From positions 1,240,001 to 1,304,000 of the forward strand of contig NZ_CP088930.1 of the NCBI RefSeq assembly GCF_027594825.1: a stretch of 64,000 bases of DNA. The letters are read 5' to 3'. The notes under the pieces are model-generated. The model had not been told where the DNA came from, did no database searches, and saw only the letters and a list, made by a program, of their open reading frames with translations. The position numbers and the translations under genes are program-made. Position 1 is the stretch's first letter, and each line of letters opens with the position of its first letter. Positions 46,219-56,491 of this stretch are shown here, in pieces. The DNA comes from Serratia liquefaciens. Its GTDB lineage: Bacteria > Pseudomonadota > Gammaproteobacteria > Enterobacterales > Enterobacteriaceae.

Positions 46219-48054
46219 CTACGCCTTACCCCCTTTGATACGCTGCTCGTATTCTACGATGCTCTCGGCATAGTATCGATTAGGTGCCACATGATTTCCT
46301 ACCAACACTTCTATCAGGAAAGGCCCCTGGTGCTCAGCCGCGGCGGTCAGCGCCTCGTCCAGTTCCTCCAGCGTCGCCGCTTTGGCGGAGGCAACCCCCA
46401 GGCTGTTGGCGAAGGCCTTCCAGTCATGATTCGGCAACGCGGTGTAGTCCGCAGATACCCCACGGTTTTGCAAGGTGTCGATGTGCATCGCTCCGTGAGC
46501 GCAGTTGTTCATTACCACAAAGGTCATTTTGACCTGATAACGGGCAGCCGTCTGGATCTCGATGCCGTGCATCAGCATGCAGCCGTCGCCGGTGACCACT
46601 ACGCAGTCGCGGTGCGGCGCTGCCAGTTTGATACCGATGCCGGCGCAAATCGCCCAGCCCATCGGCGCCAGGGAGCTTGAGGTATGGTAATCGCCGCGCC
46701 CGCTGGCCTGCCAGTGATGCGCCATAAAGATACGGTGTGCGCCGGAATCGACCACCACGTTGGTGTCGTGATTCATGCGGCTGCGGATGCGCTTGATGGC
46801 ATCGCCGGGGTACATGTTGGCCTCGCCCTCGGCAAGACGCACCTGCAAATCGGGCCGCTGCTGCTCCAGCGGCAGTTGACTCACCTGCTCCAGCCAGCCG
46901 TTACGCAAGCGTTTAATGCTGTCCAGGTGCGCGTCATCGTCGCCGATCGCATCCAGCAGGTGCTGCAACGAGCCGGTCAGGCTGGAGAAAATCTGCATAT
47001 CCGGTTGATAATGCGAGCTGACCTTATCGAAATCCTCATCAATCACCACCAGCGTTTTGGTGCCGTGCAGCCGCGGATTCCAGTTCAGGCTATCGCGCTG
47101 GCTCAGGTCACAACCCAGCACCAGCAACACATCCACTTCATCGCCATTGATGGTTTCCACCGCCCGGGTATGGCCGGCAAAACCGTACAGCCCCAGCGCC
47201 AGCTCGTGCCCCTCGGGAAACGCGCCCTTGCCGGACAGCGTAGTGGCAACCGGCAAACGGTATTTCTCCGCCAGGCGCAACAGCAGGGCCGCATCCAACG
47301 GATTATTCATGCGGTTACCCACCAGGCAGGCAACGTTCAGCCCACGCAGCAGATAGTCATCCAGCAACTGATCCAATGCCTGTGGGTCGATTGCGGCCTC
47401 TCGGCATTGAGGCGTGCGAGGCGGGCTGACTTCATGATGACCGGCCACCTCTTTCTTTTGCATATCGACCGGCACGCTGAGATAGGTGCGACCTTTTCGC
47501 TGGGTGTTAAGGCAGGACAAACTGCGCCGCAGCTCGTGCTGCAACGTGAGATTATTTTTCACTTCTATCGCGGCGGAAAGCAGCGGTTTGACGATAGTCA
47601 GCTCATCGATGCCACTATTGCTGCCGTCCTGGAAGGCACCCTGCGCCTCATGATAAGTGGCAATGCCGCCGGCCAGATACAACACCGGGATTTTGTCGGC
47701 CTGTGCCGCCGCCATCGCTGGCAGAAAATTCATCGTGCCGGGGCCGGAGATGCCCAGACAAACGCCAAACTTGCGGCTGGCGCGAGCATAGCCGTCCGCC
47801 ATAAAGCCGCAGGCGGTTTCATGGGCGCCGACGATCCCGGCAATGCCTGAATGTTCAATGGATTTTATCAGTGGGTACACCAGCTTGCCGGGTACCAGGA
47901 ATATGTGCTGAATGCCGCGTGCTTCAAGACTCTGGATAATTGCATCCGCGTTGCTTTGCGTTGCCGCTTTCGCACCGGGGGTTGCAATAACTCTGACACC
48001 GTCCGCAGTTGCCAGTGCTACCGGGGTGTATAACTTCTCTGCGTGAGACTCCAT
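46219..48054 (-). CDS. ThDP-dependent enzyme of the acetolactate synthase superfamily
   Basis: 611 residues in the three-domain Pyr-central-PP fold. The cofactor-activating Glu is residue 79 (GAHETACGFMADGYAR). The ThDP/metal motif starts at VTGDGCMLMHG (near 487) and ends at VVMNN near 517. A central domain with TLSGKGAFPEGHELALGLYG supports acetohydroxyacid synthase-like ancestry, but catabolic decarboxylases, sulfoacetaldehyde acetyltransferases and others share it. There is no regulatory subunit gene nearby. I chose ATG 48054; an in-frame TTG at 48081 adds nine residues. It is divergent from a LysR gene and followed by a secreted cupin. The substrate is unassigned. Confidence 0.85.
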   Translation of the reverse strand: MESHAEKLYTPVALATADGVRVIATPGAKAATQSNADAIIQSLEARGIQHIFLVPGKLVYPLIKSIEHSGIAGIVGAHETACGFMADGYARASRKFGVCLGISGPGTMNFLPAMAAAQADKIPVLYLAGGIATYHEAQGAFQDGSNSGIDELTIVKPLLSAAIEVKNNLTLQHELRRSLSCLNTQRKGRTYLSVPVDMQKKEVAGHHEVSPPRTPQCREAAIDPQALDQLLDDYLLRGLNVACLVGNRMNNPLDAALLLRLAEKYRLPVATTLSGKGAFPEGHELALGLYGFAGHTRAVETINGDEVDVLLVLGCDLSQRDSLNWNPRLHGTKTLVVIDEDFDKVSSHYQPDMQIFSSLTGSLQHLLDAIGDDDAHLDSIKRLRNGWLEQVSQLPLEQQRPDLQVRLAEGEANMYPGDAIKRIRSRMNHDTNVVVDSGAHRIFMAHHWQASGRGDYHTSSSLAPMGWAICAGIGIKLAAPHRDCVVVTGDGCMLMHGIEIQTAARYQVKMTFVVMNNCAHGAMHIDTLQNRGVSADYTALPNHDWKAFANSLGVASAKAATLEELDEALTAAAEHQGPFLIEVLVGNHVAPNRYYAESIVEYEQRIKGGKA

Positions 48055-48391
48055 TTTCAATGTCCAGTCGTGGTGGGCCAACCTAGATTCAGAGTCGATC
48101 CCACCAGGCGATTAGCCCACAGAGACAGGCTCTCATGCGCGTCTGCTTACGCGTTCAGGGTAACATTGGCACAAAATGTGCGCCAGATCACAGCATAAAC
48201 GTTGATAAGCATAAAGATTGTCGGGTAAAAATAAAGATGCAAAACTGCTTCACGTTGATGCATTTATTCATATCCTGAAACATAATTAATAATTATGATA
48301 CGTGAGCCTCATTGGCAGCCAAACCAGAGCCGGTACGGTTGCGCAATAATGAACACCGACAAGACCGATAAGCCTGCACAAAGGAAATGGC
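48055..48391. other. Divergent promoter region, ThDP enzyme / LysR
   Basis: This 337-bp region holds no gene. The palindrome CATAATTAATAATTATG (48281-48297) contains a T-N11-A LysR-type motif and is the best candidate binding site for the divergent regulator. Surrounding sequence is AT-rich from 48210 to 48300. Confidence 0.45.
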
Positions 48392-49267
48392 ATGATGAAT
48401 TGGGATGATGCACGCTTCTTCCTGGCAGTGGCGCGCTGCGGCACTTTACGAAAAGCCGCCAATGAACTACACGTTGACCAGGCTACCGTCGGGCGGCGTA
48501 TTACCGCTTTTGAAGAAAGCCTGGGTTCCAAGCTGTTTATCCGCACGCCAAAATCCTTCTCCCTCAGCCCCTTGGGTGAGGAAATGCTGGCGGACGTGAT
48601 GAACATGGAGAACTCGGTGCAGGCGATTGGCCGCAAAGCCACCAGCGGCGACGACAGCCTGTGCGGCAACGTACGCATCGCGACCACCGATACCATGGCC
48701 GAGGCTTTCGTCATCCCTGCGCTGAAGGCGCTGCGAGAGCAACACCCGCTAATTACCGTCACTATGCTGACGGCGGTCAATATCTCTGATATTTCCTACC
48801 GCGGTGCGGATCTGGCGATCCGTGGCGCGCGGCCCGAATCCGATGAGCTGATTATCAAACGCATGGCTACCATCGAAATGGGGCTGTATGCAACGCAGGA
48901 CTATCTCGACAAACACGGCCTGCCCACCAAGGGCGACCACCTGCGTGGTCACGACCTGCTGATGTTCCCGCGAGAACTGGTGCCCCGCCACTGGAACAAC
49001 TTCTGCGGCGAAACGCTGATCGACCCTAACGTGGTGCTGCAGTGTAATTCGCAGTTGCTGCTGCGCTCGGCAACGCGCAATGGTTTGGGGATTGGCCTGC
49101 TGTCCTCGTTCCTGGCGGATAAGGACCCGGACCTGGTGCGAATTTTCCCGGAAAATAAAGACTGGGTAGATATCTGGCTGGTGCTGCATCCTGACCTGCA
49201 ACGTGCCGCCAGGGTGCGTGCCGTAGTCCAGGCACTGGAAACCTCATTTAAAAACAACCCCGGCTGA
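48392..49267 (+). CDS. LysR-family transcriptional regulator
   Basis: 291-residue LysR regulator. The N-terminal HTH ([40 protein letters not shown], given by its ends DARFF and EESLG) is typical of the subgroup with the RxAxxLxVxxxTVxRR pattern. A substrate-binding domain covers about 90-285. AGGA lies seven bases before the first ATG; a second ATG follows immediately. It faces the ThDP-enzyme gene across a region with a T-N11-A palindrome, which by family habit makes that gene its likely target. Confidence 0.9.
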   Translation: MMNWDDARFFLAVARCGTLRKAANELHVDQATVGRRITAFEESLGSKLFIRTPKSFSLSPLGEEMLADVMNMENSVQAIGRKATSGDDSLCGNVRIATTDTMAEAFVIPALKALREQHPLITVTMLTAVNISDISYRGADLAIRGARPESDELIIKRMATIEMGLYATQDYLDKHGLPTKGDHLRGHDLLMFPRELVPRHWNNFCGETLIDPNVVLQCNSQLLLRSATRNGLGIGLLSSFLADKDPDLVRIFPENKDWVDIWLVLHPDLQRAARVRAVVQALETSFKNNPG

Positions 49268-49332
49268 TCCCCCTACTCAGGGGTTAGGGTGACTTACCCT
49301 GCCCCTCTTATCCCGTTTCGCCACATTGCAAC

Positions 49333-49360
49333 AATTAGATAAAAAGCTTATTATCTAATT
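49333..49360. promoter_or_regulatory. Operator of the toxin-antitoxin pair
   Basis: AATTAGATAA (49333-49342) and TTATCTAATT (49351-49360) form a perfect 10-bp inverted repeat with an 8-base spacer, 36 bases before the toxin start. It fits autoregulation by the HTH antitoxin and overlaps the likely promoter. Confidence 0.65.
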
Positions 49361-49395
49361 AACGCACAGGACGTGCCCCCACAGTCGAGGGAATG

Positions 49396-49656
49396 ATGGC
49401 AAAGGTTAACTGGTCGCGCAAAGCCGTTAAACAATTGATGACGCTACCTACTCAGGATCGCTCAGCCATTAAAGACAAGGTCGGGCTGTTAAGCGCGTTT
49501 CCGGCCATCAGGCTGGATATCAAAAAATTGCATGGTGCTGACAGCCAATTTCGCCTGCGCGTCGGCAGCTATCGCATTATTTTTGAGATGAGTGATGGTG
49601 AACCGCTTGTCTGCCTGATCCAACAAGTGAAGCGTAGAACGTCGACAACTTACTGA
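49396..49656 (+). CDS. RelE/ParE-superfamily toxin
   Basis: 86-residue basic protein with the RelE/ParE fold signature: AKVNWSRKAVKQLMTLP at the start, IKKLHGADSQFRLRVGSYRIIFE in the core (given here as two landmarks, IKKLHG and RLRVGSYRII) and a final QQVKRRTSTTY. Such toxins cleave ribosome-bound mRNA or inhibit gyrase; the sequence does not decide which. Two adjacent ATGs exist (49393, 49396); GAGG spacing favours the second. It is followed after 39 bases by its probable antitoxin, giving a toxin-first order as in higBA. Confidence 0.85.
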   Translation: MAKVNWSRKAVKQLMTLPTQDRSAIKDKVGLLSAFPAIRLDIKKLHGADSQFRLRVGSYRIIFEMSDGEPLVCLIQQVKRRTSTTY

Positions 49657-49695
49657 ACCGCGTTGAGCTGAAATTTATAATCCGAGGTATGCCAG

Positions 49696-50061
49696 ATGGC
49701 GAAGTTACAATATATCCATGATGAATCAGGTAAACCGCTGTACGTGGTATTGCCTGTCGATGAATATAAAAAGCTGGTAGGCCGGCAAGATGACTATGAG
49801 TCTATTCCCTATCATAGCGATGCACACGATGATGAAACTGTTCCTCACGAAGTGGTCTCTATCATGTTGGATCAGAACATCAGCCTGATAGCCGCATGGC
49901 GAATTTTCCGCGGCTTCTCGCAGTATGATGTGGCGACAAGACTGGGTACCACCCAATCTGCCGTTTCGCAGTGGGAAGCCAACGACTCTAAACCGCAAAA
50001 AAGAACCCGGGAAAAACTGGCGGAGTTATACCGCTGTAACCCGGCGCAGATGACGCTTTAA
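49696..50061 (+). CDS. XRE-type antitoxin with Phd-like N-terminal segment
   Basis: 121 residues. The N-terminal 35 residues (DESGKPLYVVLPVDEYKKLV) resemble the start of Phd/YefM-type antitoxins. The C-terminal part is an XRE helix-turn-helix (FSQYDVATRLGTTQSAVSQWE). The acidic middle (DDYESIPYHSDAHDDE) would be the flexible, protease-sensitive part that neutralises the toxin. The HTH should bind the palindrome upstream of the operon. An AT-rich leader with CCGAGG precedes the ATG. A terminator follows 25 bases after the stop. Confidence 0.85.
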   Translation: MAKLQYIHDESGKPLYVVLPVDEYKKLVGRQDDYESIPYHSDAHDDETVPHEVVSIMLDQNISLIAAWRIFRGFSQYDVATRLGTTQSAVSQWEANDSKPQKRTREKLAELYRCNPAQMTL

Positions 50062-50080
50062 TCTGTTCCCCTCGCCATAA

Positions 50081-50106
50081 AAAAAGGTCGCCAAAGCGAC
50101 CTTTTT
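50081..50106. terminator. Bidirectional terminator between the TA pair and the nuo operon
   Basis: AAAAAGGTCGC, loop CAAA, GCGACCTTTTT. It has a T-run on each strand and serves both the antitoxin gene and nuoN. Confidence 0.9.
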
Positions 50107-50123
50107 CACTGCCCTGATGCCCA

Positions 50124-51581
50124 TCAGAACATCGGTTGTGCCATCTGCACCAGCGTAATCAACGGCTGCGGATAAACACCCAGCAACAGCACCAACGCGG
50201 CGGAAATCAGCACCACTACGCCGCCTGCGGTCAACGCCCAGTTGTTTGGGGTATCGCGCTGCAGCGCTTCCGGCGCGCTGAGGAACAGGCTGACGGTGAC
50301 GCGCAGGTAGTAGTACAAACCAATGGCGCTACCCAGCACCACGGCGCCGGTCAACCACCACAGGTGAGCGCTGACGCCCATTGCGATCACGAAGAACTTA
50401 CCGATAAAGCCCAGGGTCATCGGAATACCGGCCAGTGACAGCATCATCACCGTCATGACGGCAGACAGGATGGGCTTATGCCAGAACAGACCGCGGTAGG
50501 AGAACAGTGAATCTGCATCCGGACCACGGTACGGGCTGGACATCAGGCTGACCACGCCGAACGCGCCCAGGCTGCTGAACAGGTAACCGGCCAGGTAAAC
50601 CCCGGCGGTTTCCAGCGACAGCTGGTGGGTTTGCACCGCAATCAGCGCCACCAGCAGATAACCCAGGTGAGCAATCGACGAGTAACCCAGCAGGCGCTTG
50701 ATGTTGGTCTGGCTGATGGCCATCAGGTTGCCGAACAGAATCGAACAGACGGCAATGATCGACAGCACCATGCGCAGCGCTTCGTTGTCGGCAGCAGGTG
50801 CATACAGGAACAGACGCATAACGACCGCGAAGATAGCAATCTTGCTGGCGGTGGCCAAGAAGGTTGAAACCGGCGCAGGCGCCCCCTGATACACATCCGG
50901 CGTCCACAGTTGGAACGGCACCAGCGACAGCTTGAAGCCCAGACCGACAATCATCATGCCCATACCGGCCAGGATCAGCGGCTGGTGCATCATGTTTTCT
51001 TGCAGGCTCTTGCCCAGGCCGGCCAGCGACAGGTCACCGGACTCCGCATACAGCAGCGCCATACCGAACAGCAGGAAGGACGAAGCCGCAGCGGACAGCA
51101 GCATGTACTTGATGGCCGCTTCCAGCGGACGCTTCTGGCGGTAGGCGTAACCCACCAGACCAAACAGCGGCAGCGAGATCAGTTCAATACCGAGGAACAG
51201 CGAGGCCAAGTGGTTGGCGCTCGCCAGCAGAATGCCACCCAGGGTAGCAATCAGCACCAGCAGGTAGAACTCTTCGCGGTTGTCCGGGTAACCGACCAGC
51301 CACGGATAGGCAAAGGTACAGGTCGCCAGACTCGCCAGTATCACCAGCCCGGTATAGAACATCGAGTAGCCGTCAACCCGCAGCAGCGGGGTGACGTCCA
51401 TTGGGCCTGCCTGGCCGACAAAGTACAGCGAAAGCAGCGCCAGGTTTAGACCGATCACGGTCAGGGTGGCGTTGATAAAGTGGTCGCGTCGCCACGCAAT
51501 GCCTAGCATCACAACCACCACCGTCAATCCGACGATCAACAGCGGCAACAGTGCGATCAGTTGTTGAGGAGTTATTGTCAT
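50124..51581 (-). CDS. nuoN: NADH-quinone oxidoreductase subunit N
   Basis: Membrane antiporter-like subunit of complex I, 485 residues, same as E. coli NuoN, with 14 predicted helices. The proton-channel Lys/Glu residues sit in conserved segments such as [36 protein letters not shown] and the HLGYLL region. Last gene of the operon; its ATG is six bases after the nuoM stop. Confidence 0.98.
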   Translation of the reverse strand: MTITPQQLIALLPLLIVGLTVVVVMLGIAWRRDHFINATLTVIGLNLALLSLYFVGQAGPMDVTPLLRVDGYSMFYTGLVILASLATCTFAYPWLVGYPDNREEFYLLVLIATLGGILLASANHLASLFLGIELISLPLFGLVGYAYRQKRPLEAAIKYMLLSAAASSFLLFGMALLYAESGDLSLAGLGKSLQENMMHQPLILAGMGMMIVGLGFKLSLVPFQLWTPDVYQGAPAPVSTFLATASKIAIFAVVMRLFLYAPAADNEALRMVLSIIAVCSILFGNLMAISQTNIKRLLGYSSIAHLGYLLVALIAVQTHQLSLETAGVYLAGYLFSSLGAFGVVSLMSSPYRGPDADSLFSYRGLFWHKPILSAVMTVMMLSLAGIPMTLGFIGKFFVIAMGVSAHLWWLTGAVVLGSAIGLYYYLRVTVSLFLSAPEALQRDTPNNWALTAGGVVVLISAALVLLLGVYPQPLITLVQMAQPMF

Positions 51582-51587
51582 GGCGAA

Positions 51588-53117
51588 TTACGGCCTTGTT
51601 GTTGAAATTGCTGAAACTGACGAACCAAACCAGTGTTGCACGTTGCTCATCGCCGCATTAGAAGTGTCCAGAATCGGTTGTGGGTAGACCCCCAACAGAA
51701 CCAGCAACACCACCAACAGCAGAATGATGAACAGCTCACGCGCGGTCATGCCCGGCAAAGGTTGGTCAGACTTGGCTTTGCCGTAGTAGGCACGCTGCAT
51801 CATGATCAACGAGTAAACCGAAGCAAACACCAGACCGAAGGTAGAAATCACGGTGATCACCGGCACAACCTGATAGCTGCCGAACAGGATCATGAATTCA
51901 CCGACGAAGTTACCGGTACCCGGCATCCCCAGCGTAGCCACCGCGAAGAACAGCGACAGCGCAGGGATGTATTTGATACGCCCCCACAGGCCGCCCATTT
52001 CACGCATGTCGCGAGTATGCAGACGTTCGTACAACTGGCCACAGATGATGAACATACCGGCCGCAGACAGGCCGTGTGCAATCATCTGGATCACTGCACC
52101 CTGGTAAGCCAGTTGGCTGCCGGTGTAGATGGCGATCAGCACGAAGCCCATATGGGAAACCGAGGTGTAAGCGATCAGACGCTTGATATCGGTCTGCGCA
52201 AACGCCATCCAGGCGCCGTAGAAGATACCGATAACACCCAGCCACATGGCGATTGGCGCGAACTCATGCGAAGCTTCCGGGAACAGCGGCAGGCTGAAAC
52301 GCAACAGGCCGTAGGCCGCGGTCTTCAGCAAGATCCCCGCCAGGTCGACAGAACCTGCGGTCGGTGCCTGGCTGTGCGCATCGGGCAACCAGCCGTGCAG
52401 CGGCACCACCGGCATTTTCACCGCGAAGGCAATGAAGAAGCCCAGCATCAACAGGTATTGCACGTTGTGTGACATTGGCGTTTGCAGCAGGTCTTCGTAA
52501 TCGAAGGTCCACACGCCGGTCGCGTTATAGTGCACAAACACCAGGCCCATAATGGCAATCAGCATCACCAGACCGCTGGCCTGGGTATAGATGAAGAACT
52601 TGGTGGCCGCAGTGATACGGGTTTTCCCGTCCGACGCCTTGTGACCCCAGAGTGCGATCAGGAAGTACATCGGCACCAACATCATTTCCCAGAAGAAGAA
52701 GAACAGGAACATGTCGATGGCGAGGAACACGCCGATAACCCCACCCAGGATCCACAGCAGGTTCAGGTGGAAGAAGCCCTGGTATTTCTGGATTTCACGC
52801 CAGGAACAGAGGATAGCCAACACGCCCAGCAGGCCGGTCAGCACCACCATCAGCAGTGAAAGGCCGTCCAGCGCCAGGTGGATGGAAATGCCAAAGCGTG
52901 GGATCCACGGCAGCAGGAATTCAGACTGCCACTGTGGAATGCCTTTCGGCGTAGTCAACGTGTAGCCGCCCTGCATCCACAGATGCAGAGAAAGCGCCAA
53001 TGTCAGCCCCATTGCGATCAACGCAATCCAGCGCGGCACCTTAGTACCGAAGCGCTCAAACTGCCAGCACAGCAGACCGCCAATAAAGGGGATAAGAATT
53101 AGCCAAGGTAATAGCAT
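51588..53117 (-). CDS. nuoM: NADH-quinone oxidoreductase subunit M
   Basis: Antiporter-like proton-pumping subunit, 509 residues as in E. coli. FFFFWEMMLVPMYFLIALWG holds the conserved Glu of helix 5, and MPVVPLHGWLPDAHSQAPTA gives the Lys/His channel segment. The gene follows nuoL after a 100-base gap containing a hairpin. Confidence 0.98.
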   Translation of the reverse strand: MLLPWLILIPFIGGLLCWQFERFGTKVPRWIALIAMGLTLALSLHLWMQGGYTLTTPKGIPQWQSEFLLPWIPRFGISIHLALDGLSLLMVVLTGLLGVLAILCSWREIQKYQGFFHLNLLWILGGVIGVFLAIDMFLFFFFWEMMLVPMYFLIALWGHKASDGKTRITAATKFFIYTQASGLVMLIAIMGLVFVHYNATGVWTFDYEDLLQTPMSHNVQYLLMLGFFIAFAVKMPVVPLHGWLPDAHSQAPTAGSVDLAGILLKTAAYGLLRFSLPLFPEASHEFAPIAMWLGVIGIFYGAWMAFAQTDIKRLIAYTSVSHMGFVLIAIYTGSQLAYQGAVIQMIAHGLSAAGMFIICGQLYERLHTRDMREMGGLWGRIKYIPALSLFFAVATLGMPGTGNFVGEFMILFGSYQVVPVITVISTFGLVFASVYSLIMMQRAYYGKAKSDQPLPGMTARELFIILLLVVLLVLLGVYPQPILDTSNAAMSNVQHWFGSSVSAISTTRP

Positions 53118-53158
53118 GGCGTTTTGTGTCCCTTATACGAATAATTTCAAACTTTGTA

Positions 53159-53186
53159 CGTAGCGCCTGCCCTGCAGGGCGCTACG
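53159..53186 (-). other. Intercistronic hairpin between nuoL and nuoM
   Basis: CGTAGCGCC (53159-53167) pairs perfectly with GGCGCTACG (53178-53186), with an inner CCTGCAGG. It sits in the only long gap among nuoH to nuoN. It has no T-run and is probably an mRNA-stability or REP-like element. Confidence 0.6.
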
Positions 53187-53217
53187 CCCGAAAAATGCGT
53201 CTGTTTAAATTATTCAA

Positions 53218-55065
53218 TTAAACCAAAATCAACAGAGCCAATACGACCACTGCACCCACACCCATAGACGCTATATACCAACGCACCTGACCGTTCTCGC
53301 TCACCGTCAGACCACGGTTCCCCCAGCGGGAGAAAATGGCCGGCAGGTTCATCATCGAGTTCAGCGGATCACGTTGCAGCAACTTCGCAATGCCCAGGTA
53401 CGGCTTGACGAACACTTTGTCGTACAGCCAGTCGAAGCCCCAGGCATGGAACCACCAGGTCGAGAAGAAACGTCCCGGTGCGCTATTGGCGATGCGGGTA
53501 ACCAGGGTACGTTTGCCCAGCCACAGCGCCGCCGCTAACAGGATGCCGACAATAGCCACTACGCCGGAGGTGATCTCCAGCTGCAGCACGCTAGCGTGTG
53601 CCAGCTCGGTGGTCTCTGGCAGTACGCCCTGCAGTGGCGGAACAATCATCGCGCCAACGAAGGTGGACAGCACCAGCAGAACCAACAGCGGCAGGTGGTG
53701 AGTGATGCCTTTACCGGCATGCGCTTTGATTTTCTCTTCGCCATGGAACACGATGAAAATCATACGGAAGGTATACAGCGAGGTCATGAACGCACCGACC
53801 AGGCCGGCAATCATCAGGTTGATGTGACCGTTGGCCATTGCACCCGCCAGGATCTCATCCTTACTGAAGAAGCCTGCGGTGATCAACGGCAGTGCCGACA
53901 GCGCAGCGCCCCCCACCAGGAAGCAGACGTAAACCAGTGGAATGCTCTTGCGCAGGCCGCCCATCTTGAAGATGTTCTGCTCGTGATGGCAGGCCAGGAT
54001 CACCGAACCGGAGGAAAGGAACAGCAGCGCCTTGAAGAACGCATGGGTCATCAGGTGGAAGATCGCCGCATCCCACGCCTGCACGCCCAACGCCAGGAAC
54101 ATGTAGCCAATTTGGCTCATGGTGGAGTAGGCAAGTACGCGTTTGATGTCAGTCTGCACCAGCGCGGCAAAGCCGGCCAGCACCAGGGTCACTGCCCCGA
54201 TAATACCCACCAGATGCAACACTTCCGGCGCCATCAGGAACAGGCCGTGCGTACGGGCAATCAGGTAAACGCCCGCGGTCACCATGGTCGCCGCGTGGAT
54301 CAGTGCGGAAACCGGGGTTGGACCTGCCATGGCGTCTGCCAGCCAGGTCTGCAACGGCAGCTGCGCTGATTTACCGACCGCGCCGCCCAGCAACATCAGG
54401 GTAGCCCAGGTGATCGCCGTATCGCCGACCGCCAGTTTTTGCGGTGCCAGGATCATCAGTTCACGGATGTTCAGCGTGCCCAGCTCGTTGTAGAGGATGA
54501 ACAGCGCGAACGCCAGGAACACGTCGCCGACGCGGGTCACGATGAAGGCTTTCATCGCCGCCGCACCGTTGGCCGGATCCTTGTAGTAGAAGCCGATCAG
54601 CAGGTAGCTGCACAGGCCCACGCCTTCCCAACCCAGGTACATCAGCAACAGGTTGTCTGCCAGTACCAATACCACCATGCTGGCGATAAACAGGTTGGTG
54701 TAAGCGAAGAAGCGCGAGTAGCCCTCTTCACCGCGCATGTACCAGGACGCGAACATGTGGATGAAGAAGCCCACGCCGGTGACCACGGACAACATGGTCA
54801 ACGACAGGCCGTCCAGCGTCAGAGTCACGCCGATATTGAAGTTGCCGACGGTCATCCAGTTCCACAGGCTTTGCTCAAACAGCTGCACGCCGGTCGCTTT
54901 CTGGGCGAAGAAGTCCATCGCCACATGTACCGTGACCAACGCAGCCAGGCCGATAGAGCCTACGCCAATGGTTGCCGAGACGTTCTCAGACCAGCGGCCT
55001 CGGGAAAAGGCCAACAGCAGGAACCCGATCAGCGGTAGCAGAACAGTTAAATATAATAGGTTCAT
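53218..55065 (-). CDS. nuoL: NADH-quinone oxidoreductase subunit L
   Basis: Distal antiporter-like subunit with the long lateral helix, 615 residues (E. coli 613). [19 protein letters not shown] and [27 protein letters not shown] (landmarks [11 protein letters not shown] and [10 protein letters not shown]) carry the channel Glu and Lys/His residues. The C-terminal amphipathic lateral helix follows about residue 510. The start overlaps the nuoK stop (ATGA). Confidence 0.98.
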   Translation of the reverse strand: MNLLYLTVLLPLIGFLLLAFSRGRWSENVSATIGVGSIGLAALVTVHVAMDFFAQKATGVQLFEQSLWNWMTVGNFNIGVTLTLDGLSLTMLSVVTGVGFFIHMFASWYMRGEEGYSRFFAYTNLFIASMVVLVLADNLLLMYLGWEGVGLCSYLLIGFYYKDPANGAAAMKAFIVTRVGDVFLAFALFILYNELGTLNIRELMILAPQKLAVGDTAITWATLMLLGGAVGKSAQLPLQTWLADAMAGPTPVSALIHAATMVTAGVYLIARTHGLFLMAPEVLHLVGIIGAVTLVLAGFAALVQTDIKRVLAYSTMSQIGYMFLALGVQAWDAAIFHLMTHAFFKALLFLSSGSVILACHHEQNIFKMGGLRKSIPLVYVCFLVGGAALSALPLITAGFFSKDEILAGAMANGHINLMIAGLVGAFMTSLYTFRMIFIVFHGEEKIKAHAGKGITHHLPLLVLLVLSTFVGAMIVPPLQGVLPETTELAHASVLQLEITSGVVAIVGILLAAALWLGKRTLVTRIANSAPGRFFSTWWFHAWGFDWLYDKVFVKPYLGIAKLLQRDPLNSMMNLPAIFSRWGNRGLTVSENGQVRWYIASMGVGAVVVLALLILV

Positions 55066-55364
55066 CCGCGCATCTCACTGACAGTATCAATATTCAGGGT
55101 ATGACGGCGACGGTAGAGCTGCAGCAGCAACGCCAGACCGATACTGGCCTCGGCTGCCGCCAAACTGATCGCCAGGATGTACATCACCTGCCCATCCGGT
55201 TGGCCCCAGTAACTACCCGCCACGATAAACGCCAATGCTGCGGCGTTGATCATCACTTCCAGACTGATCAGCATAAACAGCAGATTACGACGAACCAGCA
55301 ACCCGGTCAGACCCAGGACGAACAGGATCGCCGCCAGGATCAGGCCATGTTGAAGAGGGATCAT
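55062..55364 (-). CDS. nuoK: NADH-quinone oxidoreductase subunit K
   Basis: Three-helix membrane subunit, 100 residues as in E. coli. Glu in helices 2 and 3 ([14 protein letters not shown] and [19 protein letters not shown]) are the conserved proton-path residues. It overlaps nuoL and nuoJ by 4 bases each (ATGA). Confidence 0.98.
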   Translation of the reverse strand: MIPLQHGLILAAILFVLGLTGLLVRRNLLFMLISLEVMINAAALAFIVAGSYWGQPDGQVMYILAISLAAAEASIGLALLLQLYRRRHTLNIDTVSEMRG

Positions 55365-55921
55365 GCTTGCTCCTCCGATTTTCTTCTCGCCATTTCGCCA
55401 CCGACCGGGGCGTTGCTCAACACCTCACCCGGTTTGTGCTCACGGCCAATGTGGAAGGCAACAACCAGACCTGCCAACAGCAGCATTGAAGCCAGCTCAA
55501 CCGCCAACACGTAAGGACCGAACAGGCTGATCCCCACGGCTTTGGCGTCTACCATCTCACCGCTGATGCCCTGATCGGACACGCTGCGAATAGCGAAAAT
55601 CAGCACCGCCAGCAGCAGCAGCGACAGCAGGCCTGGGCCAATCCATACCGACGGCTTCAGCCAGTCGCGCTCTTGCTTTTGCACCGCGCTGCCGAGGTTC
55701 AGCATCATGACCACGAACACGAACAGCACCATGATGGCACCGGCGTAAACGATGATCTCCAACGCCGCAGCGAAGTACGCGCCGAGTGAGAAGAAGACTG
55801 CAGAGATCGCCAACAGCGAGACGATCAGATACAGCAACGCATGCACAGGGTTGGTATGCGAGATCACGCGAATAGTCGCGATCACCGCAATCAAACCTGC
55901 CAGATAAAAGGCAATTTCCAT
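55361..55921 (-). CDS. nuoJ: NADH-quinone oxidoreductase subunit J
   Basis: Five-helix membrane subunit, 186 residues (E. coli 184). The pi-bulge helix region [17 protein letters not shown] is conserved. The frame is open upstream to 56005, but [13 protein letters not shown] at 55921 is the family start, 13 bases after nuoI. Confidence 0.97.
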   Translation of the reverse strand: MEIAFYLAGLIAVIATIRVISHTNPVHALLYLIVSLLAISAVFFSLGAYFAAALEIIVYAGAIMVLFVFVVMMLNLGSAVQKQERDWLKPSVWIGPGLLSLLLLAVLIFAIRSVSDQGISGEMVDAKAVGISLFGPYVLAVELASMLLLAGLVVAFHIGREHKPGEVLSNAPVGGEMARRKSEEQA

Positions 55922-55934
55922 GCTTGCTGGCTCC

Positions 55935-56477
55935 TTAAGGCAACAGACCTTTGACGTCGATCGGTTTGGCTTCGTTTTCGGCTTCGCCCTTGGCTTTGCC
56001 GTCAATCGCCATACCGGCCATCCGGTAGAAGTTATATTCCGGATATTTACCCGGCCCCGAGATCAACAGATCTTCTTTTTCGTACACCAGGTCCTGGCGT
56101 TTGAACTCACCCATTTCGAAATCCGGCGTCAGCTGGATCGCGGTAGTTGGGCAAGCTTCTTCGCACAGGCCGCAGAAAATGCAGCGCGAGAAGTTGATGC
56201 GGAAGAACTCCGGGTACCAACGGCCATCTTTCTGTTCTGCTTTTTGCAGCGAGATACAGCCCACCGGGCAGGCAACCGCACACAGGTTACAGGCTACGCA
56301 ACGCTCTTCACCGTCCGGATCGCGCGTCAGCACGATACGGCCACGGTAACGCGGCGGCAGGTAAACCGGTTCTTCCGGATACATCTGGGTTTCGCGCTTG
56401 GCGAAGGCGTGCAGGCCTATCATCCAAATGCTGCGCACCTGGGTGCCGAAACCAACCAATAACTCTTTCAATGTCAT
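55935..56477 (-). CDS. nuoI: NADH-quinone oxidoreductase subunit I (two 4Fe-4S clusters)
   Basis: Peripheral-arm ferredoxin-like subunit that binds clusters N6a and N6b, 180 residues as in E. coli. The two cysteine motifs are [15 protein letters not shown] and [15 protein letters not shown]. It sits 14 bases after nuoH. Confidence 0.98.
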   Translation of the reverse strand: MTLKELLVGFGTQVRSIWMIGLHAFAKRETQMYPEEPVYLPPRYRGRIVLTRDPDGEERCVACNLCAVACPVGCISLQKAEQKDGRWYPEFFRINFSRCIFCGLCEEACPTTAIQLTPDFEMGEFKRQDLVYEKEDLLISGPGKYPEYNFYRMAGMAIDGKAKGEAENEAKPIDVKGLLP

Positions 56478-56491
56478 GGTTTATTCACCCC

